The notes: generated by a model not told the origin, from the sequence alone. Numbered from the stretch's first letter, positions 1 through 8,860 are shown. The stretch is 38,984 nt of DNA from Desulfobaccales bacterium (GCA_030694005.1 JAUXZG010000035.1:1-38984), one strand, 5' to 3'. Numbers and translations: made by a program.

Positions 1-110
<110 letters not shown>

Positions 111-130
111 ATTGATATCTCCCCACCCCC

Positions 131-1345
131 TCAATACCCCATCAGGCCACAGCAGCGCGAACACACGGGCATCAGCCCGTCTTTGGCCAGGCTGCGCCGA
201 AAATTCCGGTAAGCCGGGGAATTCCACAACTCGGTGATGGTGGCGTCTTTGATGTTGCCCACTACAAAGTCGTGGTAGTCCCGGCAAGGAGACAGGTCGC
301 CGTTACTGTTGATCTCCACCGCCTGGTAAATGGAAATACACTGGTCATAGCCGAACCGGGCCCGGTGGTCGGTATAGTAGGAGCGGAGATTTTCAGCGCC
401 CATGATGGGAGGAATCAGGGTGACGGGAGGGGCGGACCAGGGACGGGACCTCTCCATCAGGCCCCGCAGTTGCCGGTCCAACTCCTCATAATCATCAGGT
501 TTCCAGCCGCCCACCCAGCCCCAGGGGCGGTGGGGCTTAAATCCGAAGCGCCGGTGAAAATCCTCTTCGTGAGCCCGGGCATCCTCCTCATCAATCCACC
601 AGGAAAGGTAAAATACGAACAGGTCCACCCGGTGGCGGAAGGCTTCGTAGAGGTCCACCAGATGCCGCATATTATTCTGGGAAATTACCGTGAGGGAAGC
701 GATCAAGGGCAGGCCTTGCCCGTTACTCTCCCGGGCCTGGCGCACCGCGGTCAAACCGGCCTGAATGTCGGCAAAATTATTCGCCCCCCCCACCCCCGGG
801 CGGAGCTGATTGTGCAAATCGGCAGTGTGACCGTCAATGGAGACCTGCAAAAGGAACATGGGGGCCTTTACCAGGCGGGGGGCGGCCGCAGCAATCCTGG
901 TGCCATTGGTGGCCACCGCGGTAGGCAAACCTAAGGCGGTGGCTCCTTCGATCAATTCCAGGGCCCCCTCGTACAGCATAGGTTCTCCACCCCAGAGGTA
1001 GACATTGGGCCGGTGGCCGTGGCGCACCAGATCGGTGAGCACCTCCAGATAACGGGACAGGGTAACTTCGCTTTTCTTGAGCTCCCGCAAATCCTTGCCG
1101 TGGAGAAACCCCTGGTCCCCCCACTGGCCGCAGGTATGGCAGCGGAGATTACAGAGGTCGGTAATTCTGATGCTTACCTGGCGGACGCGGCCGGCCCGGC
1201 CATTTTCGGCCCGGGGATGGAGCAGGTTAAAAAGCCACTTTTCTCCCTGTAAAGTCGCCAGGTTGGCGGCGATCCAGGGATGCCGGGCCAGGCGCCGAAA
1301 GTTTTTTAACACTACCCCTGGGGCGATTCTGCTTCGTGAAGTCAT
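131..1345 (-). CDS. Radical SAM/SPASM domain protein
   Basis: This 404-residue protein belongs to the radical SAM superfamily. The motif CNLRCHTC (Cys65, Cys69, Cys72, spacing CxxxCxxC) would bind the [4Fe-4S] cluster that cleaves S-adenosylmethionine. WGGEPMLYEG follows, the usual GGEP element. The C-terminal third carries a SPASM-like set of cysteines (near DQCISIYQAVE, SPCRDYHDF and PVCSRCCGLMGY), expected to hold auxiliary Fe-S clusters. The family includes peptide-modifying maturases and enzymes acting on sugars or lipids. No precursor peptide gene is visible nearby, so the substrate is unknown. It is divergent from the alcohol dehydrogenase gene at 1571 and may share its control region. 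The ATG start gives a complete product. The family call is firm; the reaction is not known. Confidence 0.88.
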   Translation of the reverse strand: MTSRSRIAPGVVLKNFRRLARHPWIAANLATLQGEKWLFNLLHPRAENGRAGRVRQVSIRITDLCNLRCHTCGQWGDQGFLHGKDLRELKKSEVTLSRYLEVLTDLVRHGHRPNVYLWGGEPMLYEGALELIEGATALGLPTAVATNGTRIAAAAPRLVKAPMFLLQVSIDGHTADLHNQLRPGVGGANNFADIQAGLTAVRQARESNGQGLPLIASLTVISQNNMRHLVDLYEAFRHRVDLFVFYLSWWIDEEDARAHEEDFHRRFGFKPHRPWGWVGGWKPDDYEELDRQLRGLMERSRPWSAPPVTLIPPIMGAENLRSYYTDHRARFGYDQCISIYQAVEINSNGDLSPCRDYHDFVVGNIKDATITELWNSPAYRNFRRSLAKDGLMPVCSRCCGLMGY

Positions 1346-1417
1346 GAACCTGCCGGTTTATCTGTAGTAGTAACCGCATCACGGCTCTAAAGGTTAACGC
1401 GGTTCGAAAATTGACCT

Positions 1418-1446
1418 ATTATAACCCAACTAAACCCGATCCCCAA
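1418..1446 (-). promoter_or_regulatory. Putative sigma70 promoter for the radical SAM gene
   Basis: Read on the minus strand there is a perfect TATAAT -10 box 17 bases downstream of a TTGGGG -35-like box. It lies about 70 bp upstream of the ATG at 1345. The -35 matches consensus at only three of six bases. Confidence 0.4.
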
Positions 1447-1545
1447 ACCCTTCCAGGCAAGACAATATTCTTGACAAGGTTCCCCTCCCAGGGCACATTC
1501 CTAATCAGCCGGTAAGGACGGCCTAAAAATCCCCTGAAATTCGTT

Positions 1546-1566
1546 AACTTAAAACTTAAAACTTAA
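1546..1566 (+). repeat. Three tandem copies of AACTTAA just before an SD-less start
   Basis: Three exact 7-base units (AACTTAA) run directly into AAAA and the ATG at 1571. No Shine-Dalgarno-like purine run is present here. The A/U-rich leader may promote initiation through an unstructured mRNA, or the repeat may have slipped. Confidence 0.6.
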
Positions 1567-1570
1567 AAAA

Positions 1571-2788
1571 ATGCAAGCCCTGGTATATTACCGTTCCATC
1601 CCGCGCTATTTACTGGCCAAAGCGCTGAACCGCGTCTGGCCCCACCGGTTTTTTCCCCACCTGGCGCCGATGAAGTTGCAAGAAATTACCTTTACCCCCC
1701 CTAACCCCGGTTGGGTCGTGCTGCGCAGCCGCTTGTGCGGTATCTGCGGCTCGGACCTGAATCTTTTGAAGGGAGCGGAATCCCTGTTGCTGGAGCCTTA
1801 CGCCTCCCTGCCAGCGGTGTTGGGGCATGAGGTGGTGGCCGAAGTGGCCCAAGCCCCGCCGGATTCGGAGTGGCACCCGGGGCAGCGGGTAGTGGTGGAG
1901 CCGCTCTTGCCCTGTGAGGTCCGGGGCCTGCCCCCCTGCCGCTTCTGCGCCCAGGGGCAATATAATCTATGTGAAAACTTTACCCGGGGAGGACTGGCGC
2001 CCGGGACTATTTTGGGCTTCAACCGGGACGCCGGCGGCGGCATGGCGGAGTTTTTGGCCGCCCACCCCTCGAGACTGGTGGGCCTGCCTGAGACCGTCTC
2101 CGATGAGGCCGCGGTGCTGACCGACTCGCTGGCCTCGGCATTGCAGCCGGTTCTGGACCACTTTCCCCAGGCCCGGGACACGGTGGTGATTTACGGCGCC
2201 GGCATCATCGGGCAACACCTGGTACGCCTGCTCAGGGTTCTGGGCGCCACCGCCCGTCTGGTGGCGGTGGCCCGCTACCCTTTCCAGAAGGAACTGGCCC
2301 AAGCCGGCGGCGCGGACTTGATTCTCTTAGAGCCAGGTCGGAAGGAACTGGGAAAGGCCGTGGGGGCCCACTGGCTGCCCACCACCCTGGGCGGGGGCAA
2401 CCTAGAAGGGGGCGCAGACCTCTTCTTCGACTGCGTCGGCAGCCGCGCCTCCCTGCAGGAAGCGCTCCTGGCCCTGCGCAGCCAGGGGACTTATGTGCTC
2501 GTGGGCACCGCCGGAGCCCTGGGGATGGTTGACTTCTCCAGCCTGTGGTTTCGGGAATTGAAGCTCACCGGCTCGGCCATGTATGCCCACAGCCGCTTGC
2601 AGGGCCAGCAGGTGCGCACCTATCAACTGGCTGTAGACCTGCTGGCCCGGGGAGACTACCCCTCCCAGGGCCTGCTCTCCCATACCTTCCCCCTTAAGGA
2701 CTACCGCCAGGCCTTTAAAACGGCCTTTAATAAGAAACTCCATCACACCGTCAAAGTGGCCCTGGATATGAGGGAGGTGGGGAAATGA
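1571..2788 (+). CDS. Zinc-dependent alcohol dehydrogenase-like (MDR family) protein
   Basis: This 405-residue member of the medium-chain dehydrogenase/reductase superfamily probably oxidises an alcohol or polyol with NAD(P). The catalytic-zinc motif LCGICGSDLN and the GHEV element lie in the N-terminal GroES-like domain. Four cysteines in CEVRGLPPCRFCAQGQYNLC match the structural-zinc loop. The Rossmann glycine motif VIYGAGIIGQHLV begins the cofactor-binding domain, and QAFKTAFNKKLHHTVKVAL ends the protein as in threonine/sorbitol dehydrogenase relatives. The start at MQALVYYRS fits the family N-terminus although no Shine-Dalgarno is seen; three AACTTAA repeats precede it. It is followed after 79 bp, which include a GC-rich hairpin, by a deacetylase-like gene. 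The substrate cannot be told from sequence. Confidence 0.88.
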   Translation: MQALVYYRSIPRYLLAKALNRVWPHRFFPHLAPMKLQEITFTPPNPGWVVLRSRLCGICGSDLNLLKGAESLLLEPYASLPAVLGHEVVAEVAQAPPDSEWHPGQRVVVEPLLPCEVRGLPPCRFCAQGQYNLCENFTRGGLAPGTILGFNRDAGGGMAEFLAAHPSRLVGLPETVSDEAAVLTDSLASALQPVLDHFPQARDTVVIYGAGIIGQHLVRLLRVLGATARLVAVARYPFQKELAQAGGADLILLEPGRKELGKAVGAHWLPTTLGGGNLEGGADLFFDCVGSRASLQEALLALRSQGTYVLVGTAGALGMVDFSSLWFRELKLTGSAMYAHSRLQGQQVRTYQLAVDLLARGDYPSQGLLSHTFPLKDYRQAFKTAFNKKLHHTVKVALDMREVGK

Positions 2789-2791
2789 GTT

Positions 2792-2834
2792 GTGGGGGGA
2801 GGGCCAGGGAACTAAGTTCCCTGCCCTCCCCCAC
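2792..2834 (+). repeat. GC-rich hairpin, member of a dispersed intergenic repeat family
   Basis: GTGGGGGGAGGGCCAGGGAAC pairs with GTTCCCTGCCCTCCCCCAC around a TAA loop, with two single-base bulges. It starts just after the dehydrogenase stop codon. It has no U-tract, so it is not a classical terminator. Related hairpins lie at 5863 and 38820, and all three share a GGGC-C bulge layout. Confidence 0.7.
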
Positions 2835-2867
2835 TGCCATATCCCCAGACAGCTGTTGGGACCGGGT

Positions 2868-3818
2868 ATGAAGTTAGTGATCAGTGTTGATGTGGAGGAA
2901 GAGGGGTTATTTTCCGGGGAATATCCCCGCGTCCCGGCCGGGGTGGCCAATGTCGCTCAGCTTCGTCGTCTCGAGTTTATCCCCCTGGAATTCGGTTTTC
3001 CCTTGACCCTGTTGGTCACCTATCAGGTGGCTCAGGACCCGGCGGCCCGGCAAGTGTTGGCGTACTGGCGAGACCGTTACCGGGCCGAGATCGGCGCCCA
3101 TCTCCACCCTTGGAACACTCCGCCCTTCTTAGACCTGCCCTACCCGGAGCCGGTGAGGTCGGAGAAGCTGCCCCGGCCGCTGTTAAAGGCCAAAATTGCC
3201 AGCCTCGGGGCCGTCCTTAAAAAAAACCTGGGGGTGTCTCCGGTTTCCTTCCGCATGGGCCGGTTCGATGGTAGTGCTAAGGTCTTGGGGCTTTTGCCGG
3301 AGTTCGGCTTTAGGGTGGACAGCAGCATGGTGCCTCTAACCCAGAAAGTGGGCGGCCCAGACTTCTTCCTCATTCCTGCCGACCCTTTCTGTTTTCGGCC
3401 TGGCGGGCCTCAAGGGCCGCCCCTGCTGGAGGCGCCTCTCACCATGGTTCCTGTCTGGGCCGCGGCCGCCGGGCTGGTTTACCGGCTGTCTCAATCCTTG
3501 CCCGGGTCCTGGGGCGGACGGATGCGCGCCGGTTTCCCCTATTGGGGGGCGGCCGGTGTCCAGCCCGCCTGGTATCCGGCGGCCTCCATGCGCGGGGCCG
3601 TGCGCCTGCATCGCCGCCGGGGGGGCAAAGTTCTCACCATTTTTTTCCACTCCTCGGAACTTATGCCCCGCGCTACCCCCCAATTCCCCACGGATGAGGC
3701 CGTAAACCGTTTTACCCAGAAGATCCGCGCCTTTCTTTCCTGGCTGGTTGAGACCGGGCCGGTCCAGGGGGTCACCCTAACGGAGCTTGGGGACGAGTAT
3801 CTTGGGGGAAAGGAATAG
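2868..3818 (+). CDS. Divergent polysaccharide deacetylase-like protein (NodB-type barrel)
   Basis: From the ATG at 2868 the product is 316 residues. The ORF-track start at 2790 is a TTG inside the hairpin repeat and is rejected. The motifs resemble carbohydrate esterase family 4 deacetylases in order. SVDVEEEG occupies the place of the TFDDG metal motif, GAHLHPW gives the H-x-x-H-like pair, and FRMGRFDG and FRVDSSMVP follow. FFHSSEL near residue 260 may supply the late catalytic histidine. The family removes N- or O-acyl groups from sugars. No signal peptide is evident, so it may be cytoplasmic. It lies 79 bp downstream of the alcohol dehydrogenase on the same strand and is likely co-transcribed. 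Substrate and catalytic competence are uncertain because the canonical motifs are degenerate. Confidence 0.7.
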   Translation: MKLVISVDVEEEGLFSGEYPRVPAGVANVAQLRRLEFIPLEFGFPLTLLVTYQVAQDPAARQVLAYWRDRYRAEIGAHLHPWNTPPFLDLPYPEPVRSEKLPRPLLKAKIASLGAVLKKNLGVSPVSFRMGRFDGSAKVLGLLPEFGFRVDSSMVPLTQKVGGPDFFLIPADPFCFRPGGPQGPPLLEAPLTMVPVWAAAAGLVYRLSQSLPGSWGGRMRAGFPYWGAAGVQPAWYPAASMRGAVRLHRRRGGKVLTIFFHSSELMPRATPQFPTDEAVNRFTQKIRAFLSWLVETGPVQGVTLTELGDEYLGGKE

Positions 3819-4056
3819 AGATGTAATAGTCGAGGGTTGACCTGACAACCTTTCGATCCCGATTCGATATGATCTGACCCTTCGTTGGATTCACCTTCGT
3901 CTTAAACATCAAGCAACAGTTGGCAGAACCTAAAAGAGAATCTTTAGATATCGGTATGATATCGCAACATATGAATATGTGTCGATAATAGCAAGTTATT
4001 CACAGTTAAATGGCGGATGATTTTCCACCGCGAGTTACGCGCCGGACCGCATTACC

Positions 4057-5841
4057 TCACGCGGAGGCAACTTTCCGGAGGCGGATAGCAGCCGGGGTTA
4101 CCTCCACCTGTTCATCGTCATTGATAAACTCCATGGCCTGCTCCAGGCTGAATTGTCTGGGGGGCACGAGACGCAAGGCCTCATCGGACCCTGCGGCCCG
4201 GATATTGGTCAGTTTTTTCTCCTTGGTAATGTTCACCACCATATCTTCGGCCCGGGTGTTTTCGCCGACAATCATGCCCCGATAGACCGGGTCTCCCGGT
4301 TTCACGAAGATAGTCCCCCGGGGCTGCAGGTGGAAAATGGCATAGCCCACCGCCTTGCCGGGCCGGTCGGCAACCAGGGCCCCGTTGGGCCGGCCGCTGA
4401 TCTCACCCGCATAGGGGGTAAATCCCACCAGGATGGTGTTCAAGAGCCCGGTGCCCCGGGTATCGTTCAAAAACTGGCCGCGCCAGCCGATGAGGCCCCG
4501 GGAAGGGATTTCAAACTCCAGGCGCACCCGGCCGTAGCCGTGATTGACCATCTTGACCATCCGGCCCCGGCGGGCGCTCAGCTTTTCGGTAACAATGCCG
4601 ATGAACTCCTCGGGAATATCCACTACCGCCAGTTCCAGAGGTTCGGAGAGCACCCCGTCCCGCTCCCGGGTAATGACCCGGGGTTTGGACAGGGATAGCT
4701 CAAAACCTTCCCGGCGCATCATTTCGATGAGCACGGCCAGCTGTAGTTCGCCCCGGGCGCTCACCCGGAAGGCTTCCTGCTTTTCCGCCTGGCCCACCCT
4801 GATGCTCACATTGTAAAGGACTTCCTTGTCCAGGCGCTCTTTGATGTGCCGGGAAGTCAGGAGCTTCCCGTCCCGGCCCGATAGGGGTGAGGTATTGACC
4901 GAAAAGACCATGGAGATGGTGGGCTCTTCCACCACGATGCCGGGCAGGGGCCGGGGGTCTTCAGGGTCGCCCAGGGTATCGCCGATGAAGGCCTGGGGCA
5001 CGCCGGCCACCGCGGCCAGGTCCCCGGCCTCGATCACCTCCCGCTCCAGGCGCTCCAGACCCTCAAAGCTGTAGAGGAGGCTGAGATGGGCGTTGCCGGC
5101 CATCTCCCCCTGCTTCAGGAGCGCCACCTCCCGGCCCCGCCGCAAGGCCCCGCTGACTATCTTGCCTACGGCAATCAAACCCACATAGTCGCTGTAATCC
5201 AGGCTGGTGACCAGAAACTGCAGCGGCGCGGCCGGATCATAGGTTGGCGCCGGGATGGCCGAGAGAATAGTTTCAAACAGCGGCACCAGGTCCCGGCCCT
5301 CGCCGGCGGGGTCCGTCAGGGCGATGCCGGCCTTGGCGTTGGTGTACAGCACCGGGAAATCCAGCTGCTCCTCGGTGGCGTCCAGATCGATGAACAGGTC
5401 GTAGATTTCGTCCAGAACCTCCTTGACACGCCGGTCCTGGCGGTCGATCTTGTTGATCACCACGATGGCGGGGAGCCCCTTCTCCAGGGCCTTGCCCAGG
5501 ACGAACCGGGTTTGGGGGAGCGGCCCTTCGGTAGCGTCCACCAGGAGCATGACCCCGTCCACCATGTTCAGGGTGCGTTCCACCTCGCCGCCGAAATCGG
5601 CGTGGCCCGGGGTGTCCACGATGTTGATCTTCACCCCTTTATAGGTGATGGCCATGTTTTTGGCCATGATGGTGATGCCTTTTTCCCGCTCCAGGTCCAT
5701 ACTGTCCATGACCCGTTCGGCCACCTGCTCATTTTCCCGAAAGATGCCGCTCTGCCAGAGCATGGCATCCGCCAGGGTGGTCTTGCCGTGGTCCACGTGG
5801 GCGATAATGGCTAAATTTCGTAAATCTTTCCGAACGCGCAT
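4057..5841 (-). CDS. typA: Ribosome-associated GTPase BipA/TypA
   Basis: This 594-residue translational GTPase is full length for the family (about 600). Its G domain shows AHVDHGKTT (P-loop, about residues 14-22), REKGITI (switch I/G2), [14 protein letters not shown] (G3) and NKIDRQ (G4). EF-Tu-like domain 2 and EF-G-like domains follow. A BipA-type C-terminus includes [19 protein letters not shown] and [20 protein letters not shown]. BipA binds 70S ribosomes and supports ribosome assembly and growth at low temperature or under stress. It stands alone: the FAD dehydrogenase stop lies 540 bp upstream and a 238-bp spacer lies downstream, so it probably has its own promoter. No clear Shine-Dalgarno precedes the ATG. 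The identification is secure. Confidence 0.97.
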   Translation of the reverse strand: MRVRKDLRNLAIIAHVDHGKTTLADAMLWQSGIFRENEQVAERVMDSMDLEREKGITIMAKNMAITYKGVKINIVDTPGHADFGGEVERTLNMVDGVMLLVDATEGPLPQTRFVLGKALEKGLPAIVVINKIDRQDRRVKEVLDEIYDLFIDLDATEEQLDFPVLYTNAKAGIALTDPAGEGRDLVPLFETILSAIPAPTYDPAAPLQFLVTSLDYSDYVGLIAVGKIVSGALRRGREVALLKQGEMAGNAHLSLLYSFEGLERLEREVIEAGDLAAVAGVPQAFIGDTLGDPEDPRPLPGIVVEEPTISMVFSVNTSPLSGRDGKLLTSRHIKERLDKEVLYNVSIRVGQAEKQEAFRVSARGELQLAVLIEMMRREGFELSLSKPRVITRERDGVLSEPLELAVVDIPEEFIGIVTEKLSARRGRMVKMVNHGYGRVRLEFEIPSRGLIGWRGQFLNDTRGTGLLNTILVGFTPYAGEISGRPNGALVADRPGKAVGYAIFHLQPRGTIFVKPGDPVYRGMIVGENTRAEDMVVNITKEKKLTNIRAAGSDEALRLVPPRQFSLEQAMEFINDDEQVEVTPAAIRLRKVASA

Positions 5842-5862
5842 AATGTCTCAGGGAAAAGTGAA

Positions 5863-5945
5863 TTGAGGGGAGGGCCGGGGGACTTTTTTGTAAGGGGGCT
5901 CCCCCGCCCTCCCCTCAAACTCCCCTCCCAACCCCCTCTGGGAGG
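5863..5945 (+). repeat. GC-rich TTGAGGG...CCCTCAA hairpin repeat
   Basis: TTGAGGGGAGGGCCGGGGGA pairs with TCCCCCGCCCTCCCCTCAA with one bulged C. The 3' tail AAACTCCCCTCCCAACCCCCT is shared with the copy at 38820 (AAACTTCCCTCCCACCCCCCT). The shared stem and tail show these are copies of one element. Confidence 0.75.
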
Positions 5946-6283
5946 TGGTGAGCAGGCGCAGGAACTGGCTGCTGCCGGAAACCACGGCCAGCACGAGTTG
6001 CACGGCAAAGAGGACATCGGCGGTCAGCTTTTTCGTTAAATGCATGGCTACAATCTATCAGGCTGAGCTCCCATTTCCCACTTAAGGGTTGGCCAATCCG
6101 CCGCGTTGACCGGAGAAACTTCATTACCGACCTCATAACCTCATATATGGAATCGGAGCCAAGGCAGTGGAAGATGCCCGGAGGGTTTAAGAAAATGGAT
6201 AAAAAGGCAAAATCCAGGTAGACTAGAAGTAGATTATCCAAATAAGAAGGAAAAACATACTAAAAACCAATAATGTTAAGTAA

Positions 6284-6342
6284 CTGCTATGACTAGAAAC
6301 TTATCAAACGGCCAAAAATTTCACCTAGCTGGATCATATCTT
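6284..6342 (+). repeat. AT-rich dispersed repeat, copy b (CTGCTATGAC..AAACTTATCAAACGG)
   Basis: CTGCTATGACTAGAAACTTATCAAACGG matches 13835-13862 at nearly every base and is followed in both places by an aaattt run and a GGAT(C/T)ATATC box. A third partial copy lies at 13673. Read on the minus strand, a frame gives PFDKFLVIA in two of the copies, so it may be a decayed coding remnant. Confidence 0.65.
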
Positions 6343-6380
6343 CATTTGTAGTTTTATAAGAAGGTAGAATTATAAGCTTC

Positions 6381-7733
6381 TTATCCCCGACCGACTATAG
6401 CTCGGGCTGCGATTATGCCGCTGGCTGAGGCCTGGATCAGGCCCCGGGTCATGCCGGCGCCATCCCCGATTATGAACAGATTGGGGATCGGGGTCTCCAG
6501 TTCCGGGCTCAGTTTCAGGCGGTGGGAGTAAAACTTCACTTCCACCCCGTAGAGCAAGGTGTGGCGGTTGTTGATTCCTGGAGCCAGGGCATCCAGGGCC
6601 TCTAACATTTCCAGAATGTCTTTAAGGTAACGGTAGGGGAGGACGAAGCTAAGATCCCCGGGGGTGGCACTCTTGAGCGTGGGCCGGGTGAGGCAACGTT
6701 CCAGGCGGGCGGGGGTAGTGCGGCGGCCCACCTGGAGGTCACCCAGTCGCTGTACCAAGGCTCCCTGGCCCAAAAGATTGGCCAGGCGGGCGATATATTG
6801 GCCGTAACTGATGGGATCATCAAAGGGCTCGGTGAAAGTGGAACTCACCAGAATGGCGAAATTGCTGTTTTCCGTTTTCCGGGAAGTATAGCTGTGGCCA
6901 TTGACGGTAACCAGGCCGTCCAGATCTTCTAAAACGACCTCACCGTAAGGATTCATGCAAAAGGTGCGTACCTTGTCGTCGAAGGTACGGGAGTAATAAA
7001 TCAATTTGGCTTCGTAGGCTGCCTCGGTAAGGGGCAAAAGAACCGGGGCTGGGACCTCCACGCGCACCCCGATATCCACTGGGCTTGGAACAGAGGGAAT
7101 AGCGAGGCGACGGGCTTCTTCTCGGATCCAGGCGGCCCCAGACCGTCCAGGAGCGACTATCACATAGCGGGCCCCCACCACCTCCTCGTTATCTAAGGCC
7201 ACCCCAGTCACTGCCCCATCCCCCGCCATAATCTGATGGGCCCGGCATTGGGTACGGATCTCCAAGCGGCCGGCCAAACGCTCTCTCAGGCGGCTAAGGA
7301 TTTTTTGGCAATTTTCCGTGCCGATGTGGCGCAAACGGGTGGGAATGAAGATCATACCCGCATGGCGGGCCCTGGTTTTGAGAAGTTCCTGAGTATCCTG
7401 ATCGCCGCCATAGAGTTCTGCCGGTGCTCCCAGCGATTGATAAATGCTGTCCACCTCCTGGATCAGGACAGTTAACTTATCCAGGGGCAGAAGGTCACTT
7501 AAGAAACCTCCCACCTCGGGGGAGAGGATGAGTTTGCCGTCACTAAAGGCTCCTGCCCCACCCCAGCCGCACAGAAGACCGCCCGGCGTGTCCCGATGAC
7601 GCTCCCCGAGGTCTGGCCCCTGTTCCACTAGCAGGACGTCCCCCACATTTGATTCTGCCAGGTTTAACGCGGCAAATAGCCCCGCCGGCCCGGCTCCAAT
7701 TATGACAACCTCATATGAGCTTTTCCTGTCCAT
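6381..7733 (-). CDS. FAD-dependent dehydrogenase, COG2509 type
   Basis: This 450-residue flavoprotein starts with VVIIGAGPAGLFAALNLAE, a dinucleotide-binding GxGxxG fold that would hold FAD. LLVEQGPDLGERH and CGWGGAGAFSDGKLILS follow, the signature of the uncharacterised COG2509 FAD-dependent dehydrogenases. The C-terminal NLFIIGDGAGMTRGLIQASASG is the second FAD-contacting motif. No membrane segments or Fe-S cysteine motifs are seen, so it is likely a soluble oxidoreductase. Its electron partner and substrate are not known for the family. It appears monocistronic: the frameshifted small gene upstream ends about 110 bp away. The family assignment is strong; a specific function cannot be given. 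Confidence 0.88.
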   Translation of the reverse strand: MDRKSSYEVVIIGAGPAGLFAALNLAESNVGDVLLVEQGPDLGERHRDTPGGLLCGWGGAGAFSDGKLILSPEVGGFLSDLLPLDKLTVLIQEVDSIYQSLGAPAELYGGDQDTQELLKTRARHAGMIFIPTRLRHIGTENCQKILSRLRERLAGRLEIRTQCRAHQIMAGDGAVTGVALDNEEVVGARYVIVAPGRSGAAWIREEARRLAIPSVPSPVDIGVRVEVPAPVLLPLTEAAYEAKLIYYSRTFDDKVRTFCMNPYGEVVLEDLDGLVTVNGHSYTSRKTENSNFAILVSSTFTEPFDDPISYGQYIARLANLLGQGALVQRLGDLQVGRRTTPARLERCLTRPTLKSATPGDLSFVLPYRYLKDILEMLEALDALAPGINNRHTLLYGVEVKFYSHRLKLSPELETPIPNLFIIGDGAGMTRGLIQASASGIIAARAIVGRG

Positions 7734-7844
7734 CTTTAGTCCATGTCTAAGCTAAACATGTTCGTTGTTAAGTCCTGAGTCTTGACCTTATCTTATAACA
7801 TCCTTTGACCAACTGGGGATGTTCATGCAGATATCTCTTTTCCC

Positions 7845-8140
7845 CTATGCTGTCAAGATGAGAGAAAGTTCATGTCCTGGACAGTCAAAAATATAACGTT
7901 TGCCCTGACCGATATCTGGGGATAATGTCATATCCCTGCTTATTGAAATTTCCCCACCAAATGCAGCCCTTTTCAGTATGCAAATCATATCTTCAATTCG
8001 CTGGAATTTCTGAGAAGTTTCGGTTTTAGCAAGGTATATTGCATTCGCTATTGCGCTTAGCGGCGTTAGCTTGAGCCGCTGATTAGCTATTCCCCCTGTC
8101 AATAATAGATCTTGCCACAAGGTCTCTTCGAAGCTTTCAT
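7845..8140 (-). pseudogene. Small hypothetical gene with a probable 1-nt frameshift after the start codon
   Basis: The ORF track reads 104 codons from a TTG at 8159. However, a strong ribosome site, AAGGAG with 7 bases to ATG, points to the ATG at 8140, which lies in another frame and stops after 13 codons. Restoring one A (ATGAAAAGC instead of ATGAAAGC) would give MKSFEETLWQDLL and join the long frame. I therefore read it as a roughly 98-residue gene broken by a single-base loss, or a sequencing error in a short A run. The product is soluble and unrecognised; its middle reads YLAKTETSQKFQRIEDMI. A decayed relative lies at 13948-14063. Function is unknown. Confidence 0.5.
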
Positions 8141-8199
8141 GTGTATTCTCCTTCTTCAAACGGTTTCGGTCTGTTGGACACCAGCGTGCGATTCAAGGC

Positions 8200-8253
8200 A
8201 GCTAAATACCTGAGCTCAGCCGCAGCGCCCTCGGCTGCAGCGATCTGTTAGGC
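8200..8253 (-). mobile_element. attC-like site, candidate integron cassette 3' end
   Basis: Read on the minus strand the 54-nt site starts with GCCTAAC, a perfect RYYYAAC inverse core site. It continues with an imperfect palindrome (CAGCCG pairing with CGGCTG, plus CGCTG and GAGCTC arms). It ends with ATTTAGC, a degenerate GTTRRRY core (5 of 7). Length and layout fit short attC sites. It lies about 40 bp after the stop of the gene at 8293-8766, exactly where a cassette recombination site belongs. No integrase gene is in the window. Confidence 0.5.
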
Positions 8254-8292
8254 TGGCCTCCCTTGCACTAATGGCCGAAGTCAATCTGATAA

Positions 8293-8766
8293 CTAGGCAA
8301 CGCGCAGTTGCGCCAGCGATGCACGAGTGCTACCACCGCTTATGTCCGGCACAATCTTCAATTCGAGCGCCGTTACACCGTCGAGATCGATGTCGTAGTC
8401 TTCGACCTCACGTGCCGCCCCCGGCGGACTGAAGTTATACTGCTGGCGCGAAATCTCTCGGTAAGACTGACCGCCGTCTGCTGACCACCGTAAAACGAAC
8501 TCTTGCGTGCGCTCCTGCTCACCTTCATGGAACACTAGGTGGATTCGCCTGAGTCTCAGCGGCTCATCAAACAGGAGGCGGATCGTCTGCTCCCCAGGCT
8601 GCGCGGCCCGCCAACCCGAGCCCATACCCGGAATCAGTGCCGATTCAATCGAGTAGTCGACATCTTCGGACGTGATTTCGACCTGTGCCAAGCGTTCAAG
8701 GTCTACCCAGCCGTGCTCGGCGGCTGAGACCTCACGAGGGCCATGACCGATAATGCGCTTGCGCAT
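8293..8766 (-). CDS. Galactose-binding-fold-like (discoidin/CBM-like) protein, candidate gene cassette
   Basis: The start is set at the internal ATG at 8766, because AGGAGG lies 6 bases upstream; the track's ATG at 8781 overlaps that Shine-Dalgarno. The 157-residue product has no signal peptide. Segments such as EQTIRLLFDEPLRLRRIHLVF and RTQEFVLRWSADGGQSYREI look like the beta strands of F5/8-type-C/galactose-binding folds (inference from pattern, no search done). The role may be ligand or sugar binding. The gene is flanked downstream by an attC-like site. Upstream on the minus strand lie two GTTRRRY matches (GTTAAAT and GTTGAGT), as expected for an integron cassette. Its base composition and codons differ from neighbouring housekeeping genes, which also suggests transfer. 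Confidence 0.75.
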   Translation of the reverse strand: MRKRIIGHGPREVSAAEHGWVDLERLAQVEITSEDVDYSIESALIPGMGSGWRAAQPGEQTIRLLFDEPLRLRRIHLVFHEGEQERTQEFVLRWSADGGQSYREISRQQYNFSPPGAAREVEDYDIDLDGVTALELKIVPDISGGSTRASLAQLRVA

Positions 8767-8860
8767 AGTGTACCTCCTCATTCCTCACTCAACATAACAA
8801 TTTAACATTATATATTGAGTAGATAATACTTTTTTCGCCCAACTCACCTAGATGAACGAA

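Larger units (their letters stand above)
5842..6380. other. Gene-poor spacer with two repeat families
   Basis: No convincing gene is seen in these 539 bases. The typA-proximal part holds a GC-rich hairpin repeat (5863-5945). The distal part is AT-rich and holds a copy of the AAACTTATCAAACGG repeat (6284-6342). The 65-codon ORF 5848-6045 on the minus strand reads through the hairpin repeat and is probably spurious, although its first 35 codons (MHLTKKLTADVLFAVQ...) look protein-like. Confidence 0.6.

Noticed and set aside
272-934. 220-codon plus-strand ORF
   Set aside because: Antisense shadow of the radical SAM gene, whose motifs are clear on the minus strand.
1471-1499. TTGACA box as promoter for the alcohol dehydrogenase
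   Set aside because: At 17 bases the -10 position reads CACATT, matching consensus at only three bases, so it was not listed as a feature.
2790-2867. N-terminal extension of the deacetylase-like gene
   Set aside because: A TTG start inside a hairpin repeat; family-like sequence begins at the ATG at 2868.
5848-6045. 65-codon minus-strand ORF MHLTKKLTADVLFAVQ...
   Set aside because: Its second half is a translation of the GC-rich hairpin repeat; no ribosome site is evident, though the first 35 codons look protein-like.
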